Positions 23,756 to 35,354 of a stretch of DNA of 64,000 nucleotides are shown in pieces (position 1 is the first letter of the stretch; every line of letters starts with the position of its first letter). The translations under genes were made by a program, and so were the position numbers. The stretch spans positions 62,001 through 126,000 of the forward strand of contig JAFJTR010000001.1 of NCBI GenBank assembly GCA_022559985.1. Reading direction: 5' to 3'. The notes under the pieces were generated by a model, which worked only from the letters and a program-made list of their open reading frames with translations, had not been told where the DNA came from and made no database searches. The stretch comes from Parastagonospora avenae f. sp. tritici 18332-5 (lineage: Eukaryota > Ascomycota > Dothideomycetes > Pleosporales > Phaeosphaeriaceae).

Positions 23756-25601
23756 TCAATAGATCCTCACTTCTGTTCCAGGCTTATCCAGTGTTATGTA
23801 CTTCCCGAGCATAAATCCAGCGCCCACTCGCTTGCACTTCACCCATGGACTGTCGACTACCTGATGCTGCGTCGGAATTATAAGTAGAACATAGTACCGT
23901 CTATCCTGATCTGATCGCGCAACGTCCGACCTTGCAATGATAACGCATTGCACCCGCTGACCCTCAGAGCTCTTCTCGGTATCATAGGCAATCTTGACTT
24001 CTTCTGGATCGCGGCCCTTGAGATTGAAATCTCGTGCGACAGCTGCAATGGCGACGTCCTCATTGGTATCTGGGTGCTGGTACCCGCCCCGCGTCCAGGG
24101 CGGTATGAGCTCTCTGGTCTCCCAAATTGCAGACTTGAAAGGCGGATCCGTATAATCGATGCCGCCCCTGTATGCCATCCAAGACCAACTGGGCACGTGA
24201 AAGTCCTTCCCAGCTGGGAAAGCAATTGCCACCAACGGCTCGCCGTCTTTGCTTTCCGCTGCTTTCCATTCGCGCCGCCAGAGCAAACTCCGATGAAATA
24301 AGCCACCACCAAGCTTTTTTCCGTCATCAAAGATGCCATATCTCCCCTTCGTGTTGAAGGCTCGTTGGAGACGCTTCTCAAGGCCAGCAATGGCGACCGG
24401 CCGATCTTCCCAGCGGGTGAAGCCTAGACGAGAATACTGCTTGTATAAGCCCTGAAAGTACTCTATCTTCAAAGCACGCGACCTGGCGCGCATAGCCTTG
24501 TCGGGAAAGCTAGGGTCGCCGAGAAAGTCCGCCATATTACTACAAATCTGCTTAGGCGCGTATGCTTTCGATGATCATATTTTTAACTCACTTGTGCATC
24601 ATCGTCAGAGTCTCACAACGAACACCATTACCGCATTCGAAGTAGGTCTGGTTCTTGGTGAAGTACATGGTCCGCCGAGCTAGGGCGCGCTCCTGCAGAA
24701 CCCACCCGCGCTGATTCAATGATCCCATGATAACGTCATCATTGAACTGATCGATGTTCTGGCAAATATAGAAAGGCTTTCCAGTCTGAAATGTGACGTA
24801 TTTTCGTTGTGGTCTGGCACCAAGAAAGCCATGTCGTTGGTCACCAGCGCAACTAGCAGCGACCACGCAGTACGCACCGCTGTATACATCTTCCATTCGT
24901 TTGGCTTCATCAATAAAGTCGCCATCTGGACCTTGTATAATACATATCGAGTCAATCCAGAGATATTTGACGTCCAGCTTTCGCGTAGAGTCTACTGCAT
25001 CTTTGAAGGTTTTTGGTAAGTCGTCGTAAGGAATGGCTTTCTTGAATCTGGCGATATCGTGGCCAGCGTCGCTTTCGTCATTGCAAAGAGTTACGAAAGC
25101 TTCGTATACGTCTGTGTTGCCCCATGGATGCGAGAGTGCGATATAATGCGGATCCTGTACAATATCGTGTCGCGTCTCTACAAGCCGAAAGACGGGGTCT
25201 TGCGTAGTACCAACATCAATGAGTCTTGTAGGAAGTTTGTGCGTGAGCCGCATTTGACAGCCTGTATGGTTATCATCGCAATCCTTGAGCCATGCTCTGG
25301 CAAGCTCGAAGAATGCTTTGGAATCTGGGCTCGCCAAATCTGGAAGCCAGGGTTTTCCAATCTGAATAGCAGTAGGCGTGACAAGCTCTGGAAATGAGGG
25401 CGATGGTTAGCGGTATAGCGAAACGGCAAGAGTAATGCTCACCCGGACTTCGAATCAACGAAAGGACTGGGAATGCGTTGCCTGTTATGGTAATCACGGA
25501 CTGAGTCCTTTCGAATCTAATCTTCTCGCTATGAGGACGATCGGCACCAAGGCTCGCATCGTGAAGCAATTTTCATAGGTCGCAAGTTGCTGCAGACTTG
25601 G
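23756..25601 (-). pseudogene. HET-domain protein portion, probably the broken C-terminal half of a kinase-HET fusion
   Basis: Heterokaryon-incompatibility (HET) domain sequence. It shows YIALSHPWGN, LPKTFKDAVDSTRKLDVKYL with WIDSICIIQ, and RGWVLQERALARRTMYF, the three usual HET blocks. Two introns are clear: one between SLIRSP and ELVTPTAIQIG near 25388-25444 (GTGAGC, GCTAACC), and one at 24540-24591. No ATG precedes the first HET exon. Its frame instead continues upstream through TGA at 25573-25575, where CDL-stop-KLL suggests a lost Cys, into LCSRCAKLSLWSSGFAIEDD and GLFFATPWSWEFGVDNVF. That sequence lies inside the kinase gene's 3' end in another frame. In related fungi I recall this sequence following the kinase domain, so one gene has probably been split by a frameshift (about 25786-25815) and a nonsense codon. 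Confidence 0.68.
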
Positions 25602-27854
25602 CTAAAGCGTCGACGTCATCCTCGATGGCAAACCCCGATGACCAGAGACTGAGCTTCGCACATCGGCTGCACAATTCGTTGCGAGTATCTGCGGGTTGGT
25701 GCGCCCATTCATCGCTGAGATGCTTGATGACTTTTGCAGCAAATACATTGTCGACTCCAAATTCCCAAGACCAAGGGGTGGCAAAGAATAGTCCGCGCTG
25801 ATAGTCCTGCTCATGATTCCTGTCGATGGATCGAGAAATTTTCTGTAAATACTTGGAACCATTGGCAGGCTCACATCAGAACGGTCTTGACCTGTAAACA
25901 TGTAGGCAGGGTCTATTCCTTTCCTCTGTATCGCGTCCAAAGCCTTGCGAAACTCAGCTGCCGTCGCGCGATATCTTGTCCTGTTTCCAACGAAGGCTGG
26001 AGCGAAGCCGCGAGCGCCACCGCCGTTAGCCAGTGCACTTCCTCGAGTTGGAGGCAAGTCTACGACTAAAAGCTTCTCTCGTACAATATGCAAAAGATCC
26101 TTGAGCGCAGATGCCGAGTCTGGATGACACTCCGGGTCCTCCTTCTGCATGTGGTCCATCCAGTTGATTACAGTGGGATGAACCACTGATAGCGAACCTG
26201 TTTCCGTTCGTTGCAGCTTGTAGTACTGGAACTCGGAAGGAGAGCTCGAACTTTCCGCTTGTTTGTAGAAGTCGACAAGGGCTTCATTGCCGTACAGCAA
26301 CCAGATGATGAATTCGAATGTAATGCAGCCCATGGACCAAAGGTCATAAAGCCTTGATCGGCCTTGAGTAGAGTTCATTGTCTCGGGTCCTTCGTATCGA
26401 CGCGTTCCATACCTCATGCTGGTTTCCCGTCTTTTCTCGGTGGCGGCCACATGTCTCTTCGCCAAGCCCATGTCTCCGAGTTTGAGCGTACCAATTATCT
26501 CAGTGCTACCATCTAGGAAGCGCAGTATATTCTCAGGCTTGAGATCCCCGCGACGGATGGATTCCTGACGAAGTGGGTTTCGATAATCGTTCACATCTTC
26601 GTCATCGTCCATCTGCGACATGGCATCATCTGCGGAATCAATCCTCACTTCAACGTTTCGATATATTTCTTCGGTGGCGGCGGGGCGGCCGCCTTGAAAG
26701 TTATGGAGATGGTCTAAAGCATCAGCGAGACCTCTGAGCTGGCGGATAGCCTCTCGAATGAGCTCTGGTTTGGGGGACTGTTTGGGTATTGTGTTCCAGT
26801 AGTCCCGCAGACTATCTTCTGCCCATGGAAATATGAAATAGCGGCTTTCACCGCGCCGTATTGCTGCAAGACTTTTCATAATGTGGGTATGGTCTAGAAG
26901 ATTGATTGCATCTAGAGCTCGGGCCTCAATATCCCAGGCTTTCTCCGTCTCGAGCGGCCCAGAACTCTTTTGAACTGTAATCTGTTTTATGGCAACCTGT
27001 GCTCTTTGTCAGTGCAATCATATGTAGAAATTTGGTAAGCATACTTCGTGCGATACATGTCTTTGCTGATGATGCTGGTGCACTACAACTTTGAAGACAT
27101 GGCTAAATGACCCGCCTCTCGGCTGCGTCTCTACGACTCTCCTAAAGGGTAGAATGCATTGACTGGGTAGGTCATACTCGTAGCAGCTGGAAGTGAATAC
27201 CGGAGCCTTGCACGTCCACTGGAAATGGAAGAACTCGTCGTGCCGTTGATCCGTCCAGAATTCAGCATTGAAAGCGGCAGATCGGGGTGGGCGATTACGT
27301 CCATCGGGGGCCCTGGGGTCCTTGATTGGCAGCGCTTCGTCTTCGAACTCAGTTTCGTAGAAATTTTGCATCGATCCCAACAGGAAGTTGGAATCCCGGA
27401 GATGGCACTGCACAGCAATTACAAAGACCTTGCTAGCCGCAGCGACAACCCAATCGATGACAGCTTCTAGATCTTCGGATACATATTCATTGCTGTCGGG
27501 AGCTCTCCTGAATTCCCGCTCCACACTTGCTTTGGTAACAAGACCGGCAATTGCCGGATTTGAAGAGCGTCCTTTGATGCATGGCTCGGGCAGATATGAA
27601 CGCTCCTGTGTATCGAAAGTGCTGGTGGCAAATTGACGCGCTATATTGTCTGCAAGATATCCCTGGCCATAAGCCTTTGGTGCTTTGATTACGATCTTCT
27701 TCTTTGGTGTTTTTGTTGACGTGGAAGGCGTTCCATGCCCTGCGGAGCTTTCGTTGACCTCGGACAAGATATGTGGAGCCTCTACGATTGACACCGAATC
27801 CTCATGCGATCTCACACTCACGGGTAACGACATAGAAGCGAATCCCGGTGGCAT
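25602..27854 (-). CDS. Protein kinase, probably the N-terminal part of a kinase-HET gene
   Basis: Two exons, 27045-27854 and 25602-26996, joined by a 48-nt intron (27 kb side, GTATGC to CACAG). The kinase domain shows a glycine-rich loop (RGGSFSHVFKVVVHQHH), the VAIKQ lysine motif right after the intron, RRGDLKPENIL as catalytic loop, DMG in place of DFG, and YEGPET in place of APE. RRGD replacing HRD and DMG replacing DFG make activity uncertain. A long unrecognised N-terminal region precedes it. The last 50 codons up to the stop at 25602 look like out-of-frame sequence: the adjacent frame carries conserved text that leads into the HET domain downstream. The true end of the kinase reading is near SRTISADY, about 25790-25815. 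The locus may be a pseudogene or encode a truncated kinase. Confidence 0.65.
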
Positions 27855-28457
27855 GTTGTTATCTGAGTTGAAGATATAGCCTTGCGATCGAGTTCGCCTT
27901 GTGATTCAGGCATGGGAAGGTCTCCAACCTTAATAGTCCGTTGCCTCTCAGCCTCGTGTGCGGTCACCATCTGATTTACAGCTCAAGATAAGCGGGATGA
28001 ATCTATATCCCTGTTCGGATTTGGTAGCGTGGCTCCCTGCCCTATAGGTGCAACACATAGACGCGTAGCATACGGAATTGACTGCCTCATCTAGCTTTCA
28101 ACTGCTCGCAACCCACTCGAAGGCTACTCCAAAAACCTGGTCCTTATACGGCGAAGGACTGAAGTCCGGCTGTGTCCAGACCAAATCTGGGGGCTGAATC
28201 TAGGTTCCACATCATGCGTAGCGACGCCAAAATTGGCGCTCTCATGCAGCCACAAGCACATGCCCCACCCTCGAAAGGTGTTTTGGTTCACCGGTGCACT
28301 GGCTGATCCCGCGGTCTGTATGGTTCGGACGCTCGACGGGTGATCTGTTTGCTATGCTCTAATTCAAAGTCATACATGGACTCTTTGCTATTAGAAAGTT
28401 GTTGACTGCGAATGCTTTCTACAATGTGCGTAATGTGGGTAGAAAAGACACACTAGG
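27855..28457. other. Intergenic region between two kinase loci
   Basis: About 600 bp with no supported gene. It must hold the promoter of the kinase-HET locus and the 3' flank of the second kinase locus, both on the minus strand. Confidence 0.45.
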
Positions 28458-31172
28458 TTACACGGCCTTTACATCCCTCAAACGCAGATTCCTTTCGATC
28501 GGACCTTGCGCGTCCTTCGAAAGCTTGACTTCAGTTGCTCGAAGCAATATTTCAGGTAGGACATGTTCGCCGTTACGCCACTGGCTGGGTCCCATGGCGT
28601 AAGTCTCTGACTCGCAATTTTCGCGCAACTTTCTCAACTCTTTGCATATGTCTTTGCAAGAGCTTCTCTGACTCGAATCCACTATGAGCATGTCATGCAT
28701 GACCAGATTCAGTAAATTATGAAGGAACTCCGTGCATCGAGGTTTATGGTGCAATTTTTCGACAAACTACAACGATGTGGTCAGTCGCAATAATGTGAGT
28801 CATCGTAGTCAAGCATACCTGGAATACCGAGACTTTGATCTTGGCTTCTGTCTTCCCGGTTGAAGGGTTGCATAAAAGCTCAAAGTACGTGTCCGTTACA
28901 TCGTTACTATATGCTGGGTCGCGCGACCTTCACTTCTTCGCAAAGGTGTAAACGAGACCAGCACCACCGATCGTCCATGTCACAAATTCAAGAAAGACGC
29001 AACCGAGGCACCATATATCAAAGGACTGTCGTATAGTCCTGTCTGCGGAGTCGCATTCAGGGGGGCGATATGTCATGGTATTGGCGACATCTCGATCGCC
29101 CGTCTTGCTCCAGCGGGAATTCATCTCGGCTGCTCCGAAATCGGCAATTTTTAGATCTCCTCTTAGCCTCTTCGACGATTCTCTTAAGGAACCCTTATCA
29201 TTTGCAAACCAAAGGATATTCTGGGGATTAATGTCACCGTGTCGACCGTATTTCACTTCGTGGTCCTTCGAAACTTCAAAGCCTGACGAGAACGATCGTA
29301 CTGGCGCATGACATTCATGTGTATGTTTCTGATCATCCAGGACGAATGACAAGTCCGGTGTAGTTTGATTTGCGCTTTCGGCAAATGTCATCTGTACTTC
29401 GCCTCTTTCGCCTTCGGCTTGATCTTCGACTTTGTGAACACGCCGCTTCCGGAGCGTCTGTGCCTGTGAATCCTGAAGAGACCTTCTGTGATGCCAAGGC
29501 ATTGGTCGGCGATCCAGGTCATGTCGGTGTGTCCCAGTTCCGGGTGTTTCGCGTCCCTGGCCCAAAATTTGCTCAGATCGCTTTGCGCGCGGTCAAATAT
29601 GAAGTGGTACTTGTTTCGGTGTCGGTAAGTTGCAAGAAGCGATACGATATGAGGATGGCTGTTAGCCCCACTGAACTTCTTCAGTATCTCTCTTTCTCTT
29701 CTGAATGATCGGCGGTCGTTGGAGTGCAATTGCTTTACTGCAAAGCCGCGATCCGGATTCGCATTGCAACCGAGTTTGTGATGTGCTGGGTGTAAACGAA
29801 CCATGATGACTCTTCCATAACCACCTTGACTCTCGGCACTATCGTCCTCTGCTTGATGTGAACTCACAAATGGTAGGATATGTTGATCGTGGAGCGGATA
29901 GTGATTGATCAGACCATATTTACCATGTGAGAAGAACGGTGCTAGCATGTACCACTGATATCTGTCAAATTGCTCTCGTGATGACGGCGACCATTCTTCG
30001 TCGTCAGAACACTGAAGTAGTGGCTGTGGTGGTCCGTCATGGCTGGAACTGCGTCGTCTCATGCTGATGATACTCCCGTTCTCTTTCACTGGTATGAGAG
30101 GCAGGTCAAGGTCGCTGACCTGTTCGTCAAGGAAGGAAAGAATGATATCTGGTCTTTCAGCTAACACAAGTATAACAAAAATCGACCGAAATGACTTTCG
30201 TTTCAATCTCCCATCTATGCGACAAGGTGTAACATTGCAGATGGTATTAGCACATGCCTGGATTTCGTCGTTCGTATAATCTAGCTGGAGATGGTTTGCG
30301 AGCTCGGCAAACACTGTAGATGTGGTGATGACATCACTGAGTTGATTCTTGGGAAAGAATCGTTGTGTGGGCAAGGACGCATCATCGTTGCGTGCCGACT
30401 CCATTGCGCTGTATATCTGCTTTTGCAATGCGTATCGTTGGGATTTCTTTCCCCGGGCGCTTGAGCTTGCGGCTCGTTCAGACTCTGGTTTCACGTCCGA
30501 AGACTGTCGCATTTCCAAGTGATTCTGTTCGCCCCCATCTGAGACTACACTGGTCGCCCGTGAGAAATCGGGCGATTGTGTCACGGGTCTTAGCGAGCTC
30601 GTGTACAGTCTACTGTAATCGAGATCGCTGTCTTCAGAGGAGATGTCGGAGTCCATTGGCATACTCTGGATCTAATTAAAAAGATGATTGGTTTAGCGGT
30701 GTGGATACATACCTCTGAATCTGAAGCGTTGTGATGATCTTCGTCCTCGAAGATGGGATTTGCTGACACAAATGAACAGCGCCTCGTCAATGGTGTGGCC
30801 GCTTCATCACCTTCAGACTCGGTCCCGGCTCTACAAGAGGAACTCTCCATACAAGCACCGCTTCCAGTATCACTATACGAGCCGAGGATGAATGAGTCAG
30901 ATCGGCCTCGTGTTGATGATCGGTGCTTCCTTGAACGCTCCACTTTCGATGGCTGACTGGGTGATTCCTCGCTGTCGTCAGTAGGCCCATGGAACCCCAG
31001 TCGTGCGTTATCCCTGGAAGAAACATAGATCCGGCCAAGTTAAAGGTTCTACTGAGGACCAAATTCGGTGCTGGATCGTTCGAGGTCCAGATAATACAGA
31101 ACACCTACTGTATCAATGCTCCTCGGAAATTGTCAAATGTAAACCAATTTCCGAAGATAAGCTGTAGACCAT
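28458..31172 (-). pseudogene. Second protein kinase of the fungal-specific type, interrupted
   Basis: The minus-strand kinase reads through several exons. Clear pieces are an acidic/Ser-rich N-terminus to 30943 and above, a 43-nt intron near 30669-30711, ESQGGYGRVIMVRLH (glycine loop), GFAVKQL (Lys), GRHGDINPQNILWF (catalytic loop), IADFGAAEMN (DFG) and YRPPECD with FDIWCLGCVFLEF. A last intron lies at 28767-28818 and leads to VEKLHHKPRCTEFLHNLL. Two problems exist. The frame changes between HRHRRSGSG and MTFAESANQ, either by a 50-nt intron with a weak GTGTTC donor or by an indel. TGA at 28930-28932 separates FAKK from RSRDPAYSNDV inside a continuous frame; CGA to TGA would explain it. The 5' end, possibly at 31172, needs introns of only 37 and 39 nt and is unsure. 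Confidence 0.65.
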
Positions 31173-31834
31173 GCTAACAACTTGCAGTGCGAAATAGCGC
31201 GATGTCGAAGAAGAGCAATGTCTTGAGCACCACGGTACACAAGATTATGTTAGCCTACAGGCAATGGAGAAGCCCCTGTGCGAAAAGAAGCATCAAGGGC
31301 CCTGCAGGTGCAGGCGGCGGCCTTTCGAGCATGAGGAAAGACGCAGGAAGTCTACCGGCTTGATTGGTCGCAGCGAAGAGTTCAACGTTCTTGTATGAAC
31401 TCTCATCGTTTAGCAAGTTTGGAGCAATCCCACCAAACTGCTAGTAGCGAAGCCATGATCACTGTGTAGTTGGAAGAGAAAGACCGCCTCAATTTTCGTA
31501 TACAAGCTATATACTACTGTCCTCATTCAATAAGTATGAAACTACCGCATAGGCAGTCCTGTATTGTATCTGTATGAATGCCGACCATAACCTATAGCCC
31601 CCAATTCTCTTCTCGTTCTATTTCCATGCCATCAGTACTCATTGACATCGTGATCACCAGCCCAACAAGACACGTAGATGATATGGTGTGAATTACAAAC
31701 TAAATATAAAAGATGGGTATACAATGCTGGTATCTCAAAATGCAACTGCCGTTACTAGAGCTTCAAATCATGCTCTTCTCTATCCATCTTCAAATCCCCA
31801 AAAGAAATTTTCATAAACAGCTGCGAGAGTTGGT
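31173..31834. other. Intergenic region
   Basis: About 660 bp without a supported gene, between the second kinase locus and the MFS gene 3' end. AT-richer than the genes; only short frames are present. Confidence 0.45.
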
Positions 31835-33856
31835 TTATTTTCTGAAGCTCTTGCTGCTCGCTCGGCTGTTGGCACGCGGCCTAACAACGAAACTCTCCCG
31901 AGTGTTGACACGGTCGATGTCGTATGGGTTTGCTGTTGAGTAGTCTTCGTTCCTTATTGTTCTCCTGCTTCTTGTGGAGCGTCCGGTTTGAACCTTCTTA
32001 AGATCGGCACCTTCAGTCTCCTTCTCGGTCTTCATCTCCGCGAACTTGGACACGCCCTCGCCCTCCTCGACGTGGGCTTCCTCTTCCGCTTCTTCCTCGA
32101 CGGCCAGAGTGGCGGTGCGAGAGCTGTCGGCTGACTTCTCGTCATCCTCTTGGTGCTGTGCCTTTGCTGCTGCCTGGTTGCGGATGCGTGTCATGAAAGC
32201 CTCAGATTGCGCGGCGTACTTGCACTTCTTGCGGATAGTAGCTCCGTACTTGTAGAATAGGAAGGGCAAGGGAATACAAGCAACAGCCAGGAAAGCAGGG
32301 ATGGAGGAGGCCCAGTGGATACCGAGACTGTCATACATCTGCTTGGTGAAGAGAGGGAAGGCAGCTCCGAAGACGGATCGGATGATACCGTTACCAGCGA
32401 GGACGGAGGCGGCAAAGATGGTGTACGAGTCGATCAGATAGTTCATGATGGAGAGGAAAATCAGGACCATGCCGAAACCGAAAGGAATGGAACCAACGAC
32501 ACTCGCAGCCCATGGGAGAGATGGCGAATTAGTCCAGGCGAACCAGAAGAGTCCGATGGGAAGCGCGATACCGCCGACGATACACATGGGTAGTCTTGCC
32601 TCAGGTGCAGCAAAACCAACGCCTGAAGCTTTGACCTTTTTCATGTACTGCTTGTTGTCGTAGAGAATGACGTAGGTGATGGCAAGGAAGATTCCGATGG
32701 CCACGGCAACAAAAGGCAGACCACTGATTCCTTCGTTCCAGCCACGGCCCTGGCGGTAGACGATAGGGAATGCACCGAAAAGCATGTAGAGGATGCCGTA
32801 GATGATAGCGTGGTAGAGCGACAGGAGCAGGACGATAGGCTCGCAGAATAGCAGGATCCATGGGCGCTTGAGGCCTGTCGAAAAAGCCTCTCCAAGAGAA
32901 GTCTTGCCTTGTTCGATATCGGTCCTGGAGCGGTACACCTTTCCTTTTAGATTTGAGAGCCGTTCGGCACGCCTGCGGAGAAGGACGGGAGGGTATGTCT
33001 CAGGCACCAGAAGACCAGCGATGATGAGCATCGCGCCAGACCAGATAGCCATGAGTCCGTGTACCCATCTCCAACCTTCTGTCATACCAAGGAATCCACC
33101 GATGATGGGCCCGAGAACCGGTCCCATGAAAGGCGCAGCGGAGAAGATGGACATGGCTAGGCCACGCTCATTTGCGTTGAAGACGTCGGCAATGACTCCT
33201 CCGGCATTTGTGAGCGGACTGGATCCAAAAGCAGCGGCAAAGAATCGTAAAATGAGCAGACCGTAGATGTTTGGCCCCCCAGCTGCTCCGGCATTAAAAG
33301 CGACAAATGCAGTATATGTACCGACGAAGACCAGTTGACGACCGTAAATCTCACTAAATGGTGCCCATCTATTCGTTCATGTCAGTCATGGATCTTCGTC
33401 TTCGCACAATCTTGTACTCACAGTAACGGACCCAACGCAAAACCAAGGACGAAGAGCGAGACACCAAGAGTGACGATCTCTTGGGAGACCTTAAACTCCA
33501 TCATGATTTGCTGAATGCCTCCAGAGAACGCAGATGAACAGAACGATACGACCAGGACCGAGTTTGCCACGGCAATAGCTATGATCCATTTCTTCGTCTT
33601 CGCCCATGTCTAAAGAGTGTGAGTATTGTGCGATATCAACGTGGTAATTGCGTCCACACACCATTGGGTTCCTAGGGTCATTCTCTATCCATTCCACGAC
33701 GTAAGGATCATCTTCTGTGCCTTCGCCCTCATAGTCGTACTCTTCGATCTCCTTTGTGGTGACGCCCTGGTCGAAGATCATTTTCCAATGCGAAATGCCC
33801 TCGCGGCCCGACTCGACGTCCTGGCTTGAGCGCCCTGCCTCGCCATCTTTCTCCAT
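31835..33856 (-). CDS. MFS transporter, DHA1 (polyamine/drug:H+ antiporter) type
   Basis: Plasma-membrane proton antiporter of the major facilitator superfamily. Three exons: 33662-33856, 33422-33609, 31835-33368, with introns of 52 and 53 nt and matching phases. A hydrophilic N-terminus (VEWIENDPRNPM) precedes the helices, as in Flu1/Tpo-type transporters. FVLGFALGPLLWAPFSEIYG carries the loop 2-3 signature split by the second intron, and AAPFMGPVLGPIIGGFLG is the DHA1 motif C. About twelve hydrophobic segments can be traced. The C-terminal cytoplasmic tail is unusually long and charged (acidic EEEAEEEAHVEEGEG, then an Arg/Ser-rich end), possibly a phosphorylation region. The substrate cannot be assigned. 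Confidence 0.88.
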
Positions 33857-35354
33857 GGCGCTGTGTTTCGTCGTATCGAAGCGTGTGTGTAGAGGTAAGG
33901 TCGATCGATGGAAGCGGCGTCAGGACGTGATATAGTAGCAGCCCGGGTATTAAAAAACTACTTATTATAACCGGCAAAGAGAAAAGGCAAGAACACAACA
34001 CGACGATTTTAGAAACGGCGAGGGACTGACGCCACCTATATAGAGCGTGCACAAACAATAATAGCCACTGCGACTCAGTCCGAGGACCCAACAGCTCGGA
34101 CGGACACCCCTAGGGCGAGATTCCCAGCAGAGAATCGGAATCCACCAGGCGATGACACCATGATTTCGCGATGCCAAAATTTCGCAGAGTCCTCGGCCGA
34201 CGCTTGCAGCTTTGCCGTTTTAGGACACTGGTTTCACTGCATTTGTGGACCTACATGCTCTGACCCAATAACAGACGGATTCAGTGCAGCGATTGGGAGA
34301 CAAGGGCTTCGGCCCGGCGCAGATCGCTGCCTGTGCGTCATAGGGCTTGTCTCCTTCGCTAGCTGCATCTGGCCAAACCGAGATGCCGAGGCCTCTACGG
34401 GAAGAGTTTGCTATGGAGATAAGATCCTTGCGGACGGTCGGGGGCAGATGGAGGAACAACAGTCCGTTTCGAATTCTCTTGTTGAGTACGCGTTCCAATG
34501 CGAAGCTGATAAATCGCTGCACGGATCCATGCAGACTTTGGCACTTTTTTTTTGTAAACTGACGGACGAAACTCATCAAGCAGATGTTCAATTGTCTAAG
34601 ATCTACACTGGCCTTGGAAATAATGAATGAGCAGTGTCCACTCGTTTGTCTCGGAGACCTTGGGTTTACACTTCCTTCAACGACGTCTGACATTATCCTC
34701 ACTACATACCTAGTATGCGCGTGACTGCTGGGCAGTGCAATATCAATCTGTGACTCACTTCGTTTATACAATCGGCGTCCGCCCTTTTCGCACACCTGCA
34801 TCCATCGTTGCGCATCCCGAATTCCGACTCGGCCTCTTCACCGGAGACAGAACCATGTCCCGACCCCGACCTCAACCTACTATCTCGCCACCATGATCAT
34901 ATACACCTGGGCATGCAAGACAGGCCCGAATAGCCAAAACCCCTACACCCCAATACAAAATTTCCACACAAAGTCTCTGCACTTGTATCAGCACCTTTTC
35001 AATGTTCAATGCAACGCCCAAACGCGTGGTATATAGCTCTAAAATTAAGCCCCCGGCACCACCGCAAGCCACCCAGGCAACGGGGCTCCCGAGCTGGAAA
35101 AGTGGGCCCCGGTTTTGCTGCGATTCATGTACATGTTCCAGACTGAGAATCTTGAGCCGCAATTTTATGATAAGCCAAAAGGTGCAATGCGACAGAACAT
35201 GCCGAGGTTCTGGAAGACAAATGGGGTGTTCGATTCATGCTTTTCATTTCATTCATTCTTTGTTTGCAAAACTGAGTGCTACCTACACGATGGATGCCTT
35301 TTATTAACGCCATTGCGCCCAAAAGAAATTCGTTCCGCCTAACTTTAACTCCCT
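33857..35354. other. Intergenic region
   Basis: About 1.5 kb between two minus-strand genes. A minus-strand frame of 193 codons (34220-34801) has no start context, domain or homology I recognise. A run of nine T lies near 34546. It holds the MFS promoter at its left. Confidence 0.4.

Noticed and set aside
34220..34801. 193-codon minus-strand frame between the MFS gene and PUT2
   Set aside because: No ATG context, introns, domain or family resemblance; composition does not look coding.
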